Part shown: positions 9,496 through 17,591 of the stretch, piece after piece
Numbering within the stretch: the stretch's first letter is position 1
Layout of the letters: each line of letters starts with the position of its first letter
Assembly: GCF_022179725.1 (NCBI RefSeq)
Contig: NZ_BPRC01000023.1
Coordinates: 1 to 64,000 of the forward strand
Reading direction: 5' to 3'
DNA from: Methylorubrum aminovorans
Lineage (GTDB): Bacteria; Pseudomonadota; Alphaproteobacteria; Rhizobiales; Beijerinckiaceae
Length of the DNA stretch: 64,000 bases
The notes under the pieces: model-generated
The model's database searches: none
Told to the model about the DNA's origin: nothing
Seen by the model: only the letters and a program-made list of their open reading frames with translations
Position numbers and translations under genes: made by a program

Positions 9496-9550
9496 CGTCG
9501 GGGCTCTGCCCCAACTCCCGGCCAAAGGGATGACCCCTTTGGAATCCCAT
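9446..9550 (+). repeat. Dispersed ~105-bp repeat, copy A
   Basis: It contains TTTCGCGGGTCC, GGCAGAGTCCT, then GGGGCTCTGCCCC (an inner palindrome) and CAAAGGGATGACCCCTTTGG (a second hairpin). The same order occurs at 47941-48044 in the same orientation, and the right half is reverse-complemented at 60817-60880. Copy A overlaps the last codons of the LysR gene and reaches to within 10 bp of the stop of the next gene. Confidence 0.8.
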
Positions 9551-9560
9551 TAAGTGCGGG

Positions 9561-10570
9561 TCAGGCGAGGCGTTCGACCGAGACCGGATAGCGCGGGACG
9601 CCTTGCCGCTCGTAGGCGGACAGGTTCTCGATGGTGGTCGCCGCGATCGCCGCCAGCGCCTCGGCGGTGAAGAAGGCCTGATGCCCCGTCACGAGCACGT
9701 TCGGGAAGGTGAGCAGGCGCGCGAAGACGTCGTCCCGGATGATCTGGTTCGACAGATCCTCGAAAAACAGGCCGCCTTCCTCCTCGTAGACGTCGAGGCC
9801 GAGATGGCCGATGGCGCCCGACTTCAAACCCTCGATCAGCGCGGCGGTATCGACCAGCGCGCCGCGCCCGGTGTTGATCAGCATCACGCCGCGCTTCATC
9901 CGGGCCAGCGCGGCCCGGTCGATCATGTGGTGCGTGTCGGGCGTGAGCGGGCAGTGCAGGGAGACGATGTCCGCCTCGGCCAGGAGCCGGTCGAGGCCCA
10001 CCGCCTGCGCCCCGAAGGCGGCGAGTTCGGCCGAAGGCCGAGGATCGTAGGCCAGCACGCGGCAGCCGAAGCCGGCGAGGATACGTGCGACGGCCACGCC
10101 GATGTTGCCGGTGCCGACGATGCCGGCCGTGCGCCCTTCAGATCGAAGCCCAAAAGTCCTTCGAGCGCGAAGTTCCCCTCACGGACGCGGGCATAGGCCC
10201 GCTGGATATTGCGGTTGAGCGCGAGGATCAGGGCGACCGTGTGCTCGGCGATCGAATCCGGCGAGTAGGCCGGCACGCGGCCGACCACGATGCCGAGCTG
10301 CGCGGCGGCCGCGAGATCGACGTTGTTGAAGCCGGCACTGCGCAACGCCACCATCCGGGTGCCGGAGGCGGCCAGCATCTCCAGCACGGGCCGGTCGAGC
10401 ACGTCGTTGACGAAGACGCATACGGCCGCGGCTCCCTGCCCCAGAGGAGCGCTCTCGCGGGCCAGCCGCGCTTCGAGGTAGCGCAGGCGGTGCGGTCCGC
10501 CCGCCGCCGCGTTGGCCTCATCGAGGAAGCGCCGGTCATAGGCCTTGGTGCTGAAGATCGTAACGTCCAT
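9561..10570 (-). pseudogene. ldhA: D-lactate dehydrogenase-like 2-hydroxyacid dehydrogenase, frameshifted
   Basis: Two overlapping frames together encode a complete NAD-dependent D-lactate dehydrogenase of the LdhA type. The N-terminal frame (10570 to about 10134) starts MDVTIFSTKAYDRRF and covers the substrate domain (RSAGFNNVDL). The other frame runs from about 10131 to 9561 and supplies the rest of the NAD domain with Arg in NTGRGALVDT, Glu in DVYEEE and His in VTGHQAFFT. The junction falls at FDLKG, where the expected continuation is GRTAGIVGTGNIGVAVAR. One base is missing around 10131-10136. Either the gene is inactivated in this strain or the base was lost in sequencing. The full-length product, about 336 residues, would reduce pyruvate to D-lactate. 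Confidence 0.85.
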
Positions 10571-10704
10571 TCCGCCTCATCTCGCATGCGCCGATCCGCC
10601 CGATGATCGCCCATCCGCGTGGCGGACGCCCCGTCAAACAGCAAGCCGGCTCCGGCGGCGGCACCGGCGCGGCTGCGGGAGCCCGCTGGGGTCCTCGGCC
10701 TCGG

Positions 10705-11367
10705 CTACACGAAGCCTTCCTCGACCAGGCGGCTTCCCGCCGAGGTGATCTCGTGCCGCTGTCCCGAGCCGCCGACGACGCGGCACCAGCTCTCCGCGAC
10801 GAGCACGGCCTCGACGCCGTCCGACCGGAGGCGGTAGGCGAAGCCGCCATACATGCCCGGCACGGCAAACCAGACCGGTTCGTCGCCCGGCACTTCCAGC
10901 AGCGGCCCCAGTTCGGGGAGCCGGAGGCTGGCCTTGCGAACGAGGTCGTCGGCCCGGCCGCGGATGACGGCATGGAAATGGGCCTGCATCGCCGCGAGGA
11001 TGCCCGCCGGCACGCGGCGGCGCAGCACCGGGCGCAGGATCTCGGCAGCGCGCCCGTGGCCGCACCGCTCCGCTACGTCGACGGGCCGTTCGCCGCGCGC
11101 GTTCAGGAGCATCCGCCAGGCACCCAGGCCGATCAGCGCCTCAAGAACGCCGGGGGGCGCGTTTCCGTGCGCGGCCTGATGCAGGGGCGCGAACAGCGAG
11201 ACACCGCCGGGCCGCGTCGTGTTCACGAGGCCGGGATGCTCGTGCAGCAGGGCCAGCACCGTCGTCCAGTCATAGGCCTTGGCGGCATCGGCCAGCCGAT
11301 GCCGCTCGGCCGCGCTTCCTTCGCTCACCACGCCCCTGGTGGTGATGCCGTCCCAGACCAGCGACAT
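10705..11367 (-). CDS. Ankyrin-repeat domain protein
   Basis: 220 residues from ATG 11367 (MSLVWDGITTRGVV). The first 110 residues contain two to three ankyrin-type units (LADAAKAYDWTTVLALLHEHPGLVN; APLHQAAHGNAPPGVLEALIGLGAW; NARGERPVDVAERCGHGRAAEIL). The second half (PVLRRRVPAGILAAMQAHFHAVIRGRADD onwards) is a separate module found with these ankyrin units in other proteobacteria. No signal peptide is seen, so it is probably cytosolic and involved in protein contacts. It is separated from the GGT-like gene upstream by 106 nt on the same strand, and cotranscription is possible. The longer upstream open frame overlaps that gene and is rejected. Confidence 0.8.
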   Translation of the reverse strand: MSLVWDGITTRGVVSEGSAAERHRLADAAKAYDWTTVLALLHEHPGLVNTTRPGGVSLFAPLHQAAHGNAPPGVLEALIGLGAWRMLLNARGERPVDVAERCGHGRAAEILRPVLRRRVPAGILAAMQAHFHAVIRGRADDLVRKASLRLPELGPLLEVPGDEPVWFAVPGMYGGFAYRLRSDGVEAVLVAESWCRVVGGSGQRHEITSAGSRLVEEGFV

Positions 11368-11473
11368 GGTTCGCCCCCGCGCATACGATGCCGCCATCAT
11401 GCCGGCCGGAGGGCGAACGGTCGAACCCCGTCGATCGGGCACCGGCCGCGTGATACCCGGATCCCGAGCGGCG

Positions 11474-13183
11474 TCAGAGTCCGAGAGCGAGGCCGTCGCT
11501 GCGCGGATCGTGGGCGCCGACGAGGCTGCCGTCGTCCTCGATGCGGATCGCACCGGGATGGCCGGCGAGCGGGCTCTGCGCCGGGATGGGGCTGATGGCG
11601 TGGCCGCGCGCCTTGAGTTCATCGAACACGGCCTGACCCGCATCGAGTTCGAGCTTCAGGCTGTCGCGGCTATCGGAGAACGTCTTTCCGAGGAGGAACC
11701 GCGGCCGGGCGAGAGCGGTGAGCGGGTCCATTCCATAATCGATCAGACGCGTCAGCACCGCCGCCAGCGTCTGCGGCTGCCCGTCCGCGCCTTGCGTTCC
11801 GTAGAGCAGCCGCGGGCGGCCGTTTTGGAAGTACACGCCTGGATTGAGGGTGTGGAACGGCCGCTTTCCGGGTTGCAGCGCGTTGATGTGGCCCGCCTCC
11901 GTGCTGAAGGCCGCACCGCGATTGTGCCAGAGGATGCCGGTATCGCCCGCGACAACGCCGCTTCCCCAGTCGAAATAGACCGTCTGCAGCAGGCTGACGC
12001 AGTTCCCGTCCCGATCAGCCGCCCCGATGAAGACGGTGTCGCCGGTCTTGTAGACATGCGGCCAGGGCGCAGCCTTGCGCCGGTCGATGCTGCGGGCCAG
12101 GCCATCGAGGTGGGAGGGCGACAGCAGCCGCTCGACGGGAACGTCCGTAAAATCCGGATCGGCGATGAAGCGGTTGCGGTCGATGAAGGCCAGCTTCACC
12201 GCCTCGACGAGGAGGTGGTAGTAGTCGGCGCTGCCCTCAGGCGTCGAGGTCAGGTCGAAGCGGTCGAGGACGCCCATGATCTCGAGCGTGGTCAGCCCCT
12301 GCGTCGGCGGGCGCAGGCTGACAAGTTCCCCGCCCCGGTAAGGCACGCGCAGCGCGCTCTCGTTGCGCGCCCGGCAGCGGGCGAGATCGTCCACGGTCAA
12401 GGGCGAGCCCGCCTTTTCCAGCCCGCGCGCGATCCGGTGGGCCAGTTCGCCCTCGTAAAAGTCGCGCCCGCCGTTCTCCGCCAGCGCCGTGAGCGTGCGG
12501 GCGAGGTCGGGCTGGCGGAAGGTCTCCCCGGCCTCCGGGATGCGGCCCTCGGCGGTGAACACGCGCACGACATCGGGCCAGTTGCCGATCTCCTTGGCCC
12601 GGAAATTCGCCCAGAAGCGTTGTGACGGTGTCAGGGGAAAGCCGTCCGTCGCGCAGGCGATGGCGCGCTGAAACAGACCGCGCCAGGATTGCCGTCCGCC
12701 CAGGGCCCGCTGACTATAGGTAAAGGCCTGTTCCCAGGTATCGACGGCCGCCGCCGCCGTGATCGCCGAGCCGGGGCCGCGCGTCGGAATCGGCCGTCCG
12801 TCCTGCGGCACCTTTGCCACCGCCTGACCGATGCCGGACAGGGTGAAGCTGGCGCCGTTGCGATCGCTGACGATCATGAACGCGTCGCCGCCCAGGCCGC
12901 AGAAATGCGGGTAGGTCACGCAGAGGGTGGCGTTGATGGCGATCGCCGCCTCGATGGCGTTGCCGCCCGCCCGCAGCACCTCCCGGCCGGCTTCGCTGGC
13001 GAGTTCGTGCGGGCTCGTCACCATGCCCTGGCGGGACCGGGCGAGGGCGCCGCGGGGGGCGCCCGCCTCGGCGAAGAGTCGGCTCGGCATCATCGTCGCC
13101 CCCAGGGCAGAAGCGGAGGTCAGGAGAAGCGCGCGCCGCGAAGTGTCCGGCGCGGGATGGGACGGGCCCTCGCTACGATCCAT
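11474..13183 (-). CDS. Gamma-glutamyltransferase-family amidohydrolase
   Basis: 569 residues with a twin-arginine-like leader (SRRALLLTSASALGATM) suggesting export. The rest matches the Ntn-hydrolase gamma-glutamyltransferase family. The large subunit begins near RQGMVTSPHELASEAG, and VTYPHFCGLGGDAFM is the conserved Gly-rich region. The autocleavage site lies at GDTVFIGAADRDGN, where the Thr aligns with the catalytic Thr of TTH in canonical enzymes. PFHTLNPG and YGTQGADGQPQ complete the small subunit. Family members hydrolyse glutathione or gamma-glutamyl amides, but the oxamate amidohydrolase HpxW of purine catabolism is also in this family. It is the last gene of an apparent operon with a PuuE-like deacetylase and a Liv-type transporter, favouring a catabolic amide substrate. 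Long open frame upstream of 13183 is not used. Confidence 0.87.
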   Translation of the reverse strand: MDRSEGPSHPAPDTSRRALLLTSASALGATMMPSRLFAEAGAPRGALARSRQGMVTSPHELASEAGREVLRAGGNAIEAAIAINATLCVTYPHFCGLGGDAFMIVSDRNGASFTLSGIGQAVAKVPQDGRPIPTRGPGSAITAAAAVDTWEQAFTYSQRALGGRQSWRGLFQRAIACATDGFPLTPSQRFWANFRAKEIGNWPDVVRVFTAEGRIPEAGETFRQPDLARTLTALAENGGRDFYEGELAHRIARGLEKAGSPLTVDDLARCRARNESALRVPYRGGELVSLRPPTQGLTTLEIMGVLDRFDLTSTPEGSADYYHLLVEAVKLAFIDRNRFIADPDFTDVPVERLLSPSHLDGLARSIDRRKAAPWPHVYKTGDTVFIGAADRDGNCVSLLQTVYFDWGSGVVAGDTGILWHNRGAAFSTEAGHINALQPGKRPFHTLNPGVYFQNGRPRLLYGTQGADGQPQTLAAVLTRLIDYGMDPLTALARPRFLLGKTFSDSRDSLKLELDAGQAVFDELKARGHAISPIPAQSPLAGHPGAIRIEDDGSLVGAHDPRSDGLALGL

Positions 13184-13263
13184 GCTGGCGTCTCCGGGAT
13201 GTTCGCTCGGGCCGGGCGCGAGGCTCTCGACCGGGGATTTGCCAGACCGACCACATCGGGGGG

Positions 13264-14202
13264 CTACGCCGCCCGCTCGGCGGCGTGCGCGGCGATTGCG
13301 CCGGCCGTGGTGAGCCAGACCGTGTCCCGATGCCCGGCGATTCGTTCGAGCGCCTGCCGCAGCGGGCGCAGCCGGTGCGGCTGGCCGACGATGTAGGGGT
13401 GGAGCGCAATGCCCATGACCAGCGGCGCGCGGCGCGACTGCTCCAGCATCTCCTCGAAACCGTCCACGATGGCCTCGGCGAATTGCCGCCCCGTATCCTT
13501 GCGGGCGACGATGGCCGGGATGTCGTTCAGCTCCTGCGGATAGGGCACCGAGAGGATGCGCCCGCCGCCGCGGGTCGCGAACCACGTCGGCTGGTCGTCG
13601 TGGCACCAGTCGAGCAGGTAGCGGTAGCCCGCCTCCGCCAGCAGGTCCGGCGTAACCCGCGACTGCGAGATCCAGGGCCCGAGCCAGCCGGCCGGCGCCC
13701 GGCCCTCCTCCCGCGTCAGCACCGCGGTCGCCTCGGCGATCAGCGCCCGCTCCTCCGCCTCCGACAGGCTGCCCTGCCGCTCGGCATTGGTGCGACCATG
13801 CCCGACGATCTCGTCGCCCCGCGCCCGGAAGGCCTCGATCAGGCCCGGACAATCCCGGTAGATCCGGCTGTTGACGAGGACGCTCGCCGGCATCTGCAGG
13901 TCGTCGAGCATGTCGCGGAGGCGCCACGCGCCGACCCGGTTGCCCCAGTCGCGCCAAGCGTAGTTCAGCACGTCCGGCTGCGGCCCGCCCGGCGCGAGCT
14001 CGGCCCCGAGCCCCGCGCCGAAATCGAAGGTTTCGAGGTTGAGCGCGAGGTAGACCGCGAGGCGTCGGCCGCCGGGCCAGTCGTAGACCGGCCGATCCGG
14101 CAGAGCAGAATAGGCATAGCGGCCATGGCCGGCAGGGGTCGGCGCCGATTTCGTCACGGGAAGGCTCTCGATCCTGTTGTTGTGGGGCACGTGCAGGCTC
14201 AC
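13264..14202 (-). CDS. Polysaccharide deacetylase-family hydrolase (PuuE allantoinase-like)
   Basis: 312 residues of the NodB/CE4 fold. Recognisable elements are YDWPGGRRLAVYLALNLE, YAWRDWGNRVGAWRLRDMLDDLQMPASVLVN and DEIVGHGRTNAE, where the HGxxN region carries the metal-binding His, then GWLGPWISQS, DWCHDDQP and VMGIALHPYIVGQPHR. The absence of a signal peptide and the WGNRVG motif group it with cytosolic amidases such as PuuE allantoinase, not with chitin or peptidoglycan deacetylases. The GTG start at 14202 overlaps the stop of the transporter gene (GTGA), implying translational coupling. With the GGT-like gene it likely degrades an imported amide or ureide. The exact substrate is unknown. 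Confidence 0.85.
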   Translation of the reverse strand: MSLHVPHNNRIESLPVTKSAPTPAGHGRYAYSALPDRPVYDWPGGRRLAVYLALNLETFDFGAGLGAELAPGGPQPDVLNYAWRDWGNRVGAWRLRDMLDDLQMPASVLVNSRIYRDCPGLIEAFRARGDEIVGHGRTNAERQGSLSEAEERALIAEATAVLTREEGRAPAGWLGPWISQSRVTPDLLAEAGYRYLLDWCHDDQPTWFATRGGGRILSVPYPQELNDIPAIVARKDTGRQFAEAIVDGFEEMLEQSRRAPLVMGIALHPYIVGQPHRLRPLRQALERIAGHRDTVWLTTAGAIAAHAAERAA

Positions 14203-16670
14203 GCCGCCCCGAGATAGGCCGCCTCGAGGGCTGCGTCCGCCTTCAGCTCCGCCGCCGTGCCGGAGGCCGCGACGCGCCCCTGTTCCAGGACGTAGCCCCG
14301 GTCGGCCACGGTCAGAGCGAGGGCGGCCATCTGATCGACGATCAGGATCGTCGTGCCCTGGTCCCGCAGCTCGGCGACGGTGGCGTAGAGGTTGTTGATG
14401 ATCGCCGGCGCCAGCCCGAGGGACGGCTCGTCGAGGAGCAGGATGCGCGGATGCGCCATCATCCCGCGGGCGATCGCCAGCATCTGCTGCTCCCCGCCCG
14501 AGAGCAGGCCGGCGCGGCTGCCCGCCCGCTCGCGCAGACGCGGGAAGCGGTCGAGCAGCGCCTCGACCTCGGCCGGATCGACCCGGCCGCCGCGGCTCCA
14601 GGCGCCGAGGCGGATGTTCTCGACGACGGTGAGTTCGGGAAAGACCTGCCGCCCCTCCGGCACGAGGGCGAGGCCCAGCCGCGCGATCCGGTGCGCCGGC
14701 AGCGCCGCGATCGGGACGTCGGCCAGCACCACCGATCCCTCGACCGGGCGCAGCAGGCCGGCGAGTGCCCGCATCGCCGTCGACTTGCCGGCCCCGTTCG
14801 AGCCGAGCAAAGCCACGGTCTCGCCGGGCCGCACGGCGAGGTCGATGCCATCGAGGACCGGCGCGGCGCCGTAGCCCGCGCGCAGGTCGAGGGCGGCCAG
14901 CACCGCGTCGCCCGGGCCGCTCCAGGACGCGGATCGCGGCCGGGCCGGGGTCTCGGCGGCCCCGAGATAGGCGCGCAGCACGGCGGGGTCGCGGCGCACC
15001 TCGGCCGGTGCGCCGCTGGCGATCGGACGGCCGGCATCCATGACGAGGATATGGTCGGACACTCCCATCACCAGGGGCATGTCGTGCTCGACGAGGATCA
15101 CCGCGATGCCGCAGGCCGCGATCCGGCGCAGCAGCGCGCCGAGGCGGTCGGTCTCGGCACGGGCAAGGCCGGCGGCCGGCTCGTCGAGGAGCAGCACAAG
15201 CGGGGACCCGGCCAGTGCGCGGGCGATCTCCACCAGCCGCCGGTCGACATGGGGCAGCTCGGAGGCCGGCCGATCGAGGGCGCCGGCATAGCCGACGAAA
15301 GCCAGCAAGGCCGCCGCGTCTTGACGGTCCCGCGCCTGCGCCCGGCGCAGCAGACGCCCAGGCGCGCGGGCGAGGATGACGTTCTCGCTCACGCTGAGCG
15401 AGCCGAACAGCCGCGTCGTCTGGTAGGTGCGGGCGATGCCGGCGCGGGCGATGGCGTGGGCCGGCCGCCCGGCGAGGTCGCGCGCGCCCAGACGGATCGT
15501 GCCGGCGCTCGGCCGGTAGAAGCCCGAGATCATGTTGAGGACGGTGGTCTTGCCGGCCCCGTTCGGGCCGATCACGCTGGTGATCGCGCCGGGCCGCGCC
15601 TCGAAGGCGACGCCGTCCGCCGCCCGGATGCCGCCGAAGGCGATGCCGAGGCCCTCGACCGTGAGCGGCTCGCCCTCGGTTCGGTGCAGGAAGTCCGGCG
15701 CTTCCGATCCCGCCTCCGGGCGCGCCTCGCCGCCCCGCGGCAGCAGGCGAGCGAGGCTGCCGACGAGGCCCGCCGGCACGAGCCAGAGCACCACCAGGGT
15801 GGTCAGGCCGAAGAACAGCAGGCGGTACTCGGCGAGCCCCGCCAGCGCCTCGGGCAGCAGCACCGTCACCAGGGCGCCGAATAGCGGCCCGAGCACGGTG
15901 CCGGCCCCGCCGACCACCACCGCGAGCACGAACAGGATCGATTGCGTGAACGGGAAGGAGCTCGGCGCGATGAACAGCATCAAGGGCGGCAGCACCGCAC
16001 CCGCGAGCCCGGTCAGCGCCGCCGAGATCGCGAAAGCGGCCGTCTTCACCCGCACCGGATCGAAGCCCAGCGAGGCTGCGGCGACATCCGCGTCGCGCAC
16101 CGCGCGCAACGCCTGGCCGAGACGGGCATGGCGCAGCCGGTGGAAGCCGTAGAGGCTGAGGCCCGCCGCGATCACCGCGAGGATCGCAAGATCGCGCTCG
16201 CCGAGGGCGTGACCGAACAGGCTCGGGCCGGTCGCGACCACGAGGCCGTTCTGGCCTCCGGTGAGTTCCCCGCCCTCGATCAGCGCGTGCTCGACCAGGA
16301 AGCCGAAGGCGATCGTCACCATGGCGAGGTAGGGCCCGCGCACCCGCATCGCCGGCACGGCGAGCGCCGCGCCGACGAGGGCCGAGAGGCCCGCCGCGGC
16401 CGGAAGCGCCAGCCAGAAGCTGAACCCCTTCAGCGTCAGGATCGCGCTGGCATAGGCGCCGAGCGCGTAGAAGCCGGCATGGCCGAACGAGATCAGGCCG
16501 GCGAGCCCGAGCAGGACGTTGAGGCCGGTGCCGGCGAGAACCGTCAGCGCCACGAGGGCGATGACGAAGTGGCTGTAGCCGCTCGTGCCCGCGACGAGGC
16601 CGAGGCCCGCGAGCGTCAGGGCCAGGATGGCGAGCGGCATCGCGGCCGGTGCCCGGAGAAGCGCGCGCAT
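14199..16670 (-). CDS. Branched-chain-type ABC transporter: fused LivM permease - LivG ATPase - LivF ATPase
   Basis: 823 residues in one frame from ATG 16670. Residues 1-305 are a LivM-like permease with about nine membrane segments (GLAGLISFGHAGFYALGAY, VVVGGAGTVLGPLFGA). Residues 335-570 are a LivG-like ATPase: Walker A GPNGAGKT at 368, Walker B LLLDEP at 493, H-loop VEHD. Its signature motif reads LPHVDRR instead of LSxGxQR. Residues 590-823 are a LivF-like ATPase: Walker A GSNGAGKS at 623, canonical LSGGEQQ at 723, LLLDEP at 744. These three parts are usually separate genes; permease-ATPase fusions occur, triple fusions are uncommon. It starts 5 nt after livH ends and overlaps the deacetylase gene. 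It should power uptake of an amino-acid-like or amide solute. Confidence 0.9.
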   Translation of the reverse strand: MRALLRAPAAMPLAILALTLAGLGLVAGTSGYSHFVIALVALTVLAGTGLNVLLGLAGLISFGHAGFYALGAYASAILTLKGFSFWLALPAAAGLSALVGAALAVPAMRVRGPYLAMVTIAFGFLVEHALIEGGELTGGQNGLVVATGPSLFGHALGERDLAILAVIAAGLSLYGFHRLRHARLGQALRAVRDADVAAASLGFDPVRVKTAAFAISAALTGLAGAVLPPLMLFIAPSSFPFTQSILFVLAVVVGGAGTVLGPLFGALVTVLLPEALAGLAEYRLLFFGLTTLVVLWLVPAGLVGSLARLLPRGGEARPEAGSEAPDFLHRTEGEPLTVEGLGIAFGGIRAADGVAFEARPGAITSVIGPNGAGKTTVLNMISGFYRPSAGTIRLGARDLAGRPAHAIARAGIARTYQTTRLFGSLSVSENVILARAPGRLLRRAQARDRQDAAALLAFVGYAGALDRPASELPHVDRRLVEIARALAGSPLVLLLDEPAAGLARAETDRLGALLRRIAACGIAVILVEHDMPLVMGVSDHILVMDAGRPIASGAPAEVRRDPAVLRAYLGAAETPARPRSASWSGPGDAVLAALDLRAGYGAAPVLDGIDLAVRPGETVALLGSNGAGKSTAMRALAGLLRPVEGSVVLADVPIAALPAHRIARLGLALVPEGRQVFPELTVVENIRLGAWSRGGRVDPAEVEALLDRFPRLRERAGSRAGLLSGGEQQMLAIARGMMAHPRILLLDEPSLGLAPAIINNLYATVAELRDQGTTILIVDQMAALALTVADRGYVLEQGRVAASGTAAELKADAALEAAYLGAA

Positions 16671-16675
16671 GGTCT

Positions 16676-17545
16676 CTAGACCTTGTTGACGGCAGCGCGG
16701 CCCAGCAGGCCGTTCGGGCGGATCGCCAGCGCGAGGATGATGACCGAGAACACGACGATCTGGGTCGCGCCGGAGCCCAGCGTCGCGGTGACGCCGGCCT
16801 CCACGAGGCCGTAGAGCAGGCCCGCCAGCACCACGCCGGTGGCCGAGCCGATGCCGCCGAGGATCGCCACCGCGAAGGCCTTGATCCCGAACAGCGCCCC
16901 CATCTCGGCCGAGACGGAGAAGAGCGGCGCGATGAGCAGACCCGCCGCGCCCGCTAGCACCGCCGAGAGCGCGAAGGCGCAGGCCACGGTGCGGGCGACA
17001 TCGATGCCCATCAGCCGCGCGGCTTCCGCGTTCTGCGCCACCGCCAGCAGCACCCGGCCGAGCTCGGTCCGGCGGAAGACGGTGCGGATTGCGACCGCCG
17101 CCGCGACGCCGACCACCGGGATCAGGAGCTGGAGCGGGTAGATGCCCGCGCCGAGGATCTGGACCGGAGCCGAGACCAGCGGGGAGGGCAGGCTGCGCGG
17201 CTCCTTGCCGAAGGTGAACAGCAGCACGTTGTCGAGGATGATGCCGCCGGCCACCGTCGCGAGCAGCCACGCGTCGGAGCCGCGGGTCACGAAGGGGCGC
17301 ACCAGCAGGCGCTCGACGGCGAGCCCGAGCAGCGCACAGCCGGCGAGCGCCGCAGCCGCCGCCAGCGGCATCGGCCAGCCGAGCTGGACCGCGAAGGCGT
17401 AGCCCAGCACCGCGCCCAAGGTGACGGCGCTGCCCTGCGCGAAGTTCACCGTGCCGGAGACGGCGAAGGTGATGTGGAAGCCCAGCGCCACCAGCCCGTA
17501 CATGCTCCCGAGGCCGAGGCCGCTGACGAGGGTCCCGGTCAGCAT
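16676..17545 (-). CDS. livH: Branched-chain-type ABC transporter permease LivH
   Basis: 289 residues, hydrophobic, with about eight membrane segments. SGLGLGSMYGLVALGFHITFAVSGTVNFAQG is the hallmark N-terminus of LivH permeases and FGIKAFAVAILGGIGSATG is the conserved cytoplasmic loop that contacts the ATPases. The start at ATG 17545 places the first segment right at the N-terminus. It is the second gene of the livK-livH-livMGF operon, 46 nt after livK. Family members transport branched-chain amino acids, urea or other polar amides. Substrate here is set by LivK and operon context. Confidence 0.92.
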   Translation of the reverse strand: MLTGTLVSGLGLGSMYGLVALGFHITFAVSGTVNFAQGSAVTLGAVLGYAFAVQLGWPMPLAAAAALAGCALLGLAVERLLVRPFVTRGSDAWLLATVAGGIILDNVLLFTFGKEPRSLPSPLVSAPVQILGAGIYPLQLLIPVVGVAAAVAIRTVFRRTELGRVLLAVAQNAEAARLMGIDVARTVACAFALSAVLAGAAGLLIAPLFSVSAEMGALFGIKAFAVAILGGIGSATGVVLAGLLYGLVEAGVTATLGSGATQIVVFSVIILALAIRPNGLLGRAAVNKV

Positions 17546-17591
17546 GGGTGCCTCCCCGTGCAACGGCTCCGGGAGCTGCTCCTGAGGCCGC

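Noticed and set aside
13184..13957. N-terminal extension of the GGT-like frame into the deacetylase gene
   Set aside because: The overlapped region codes for the deacetylase in another frame. The Tat-like leader starts at 13183.
16671..17270. N-terminal extension of the LivMGF frame upstream of 16670
   Set aside because: It overlaps livH in another frame, is low-complexity, and LivM starts normally at MRALLRAPAAM.
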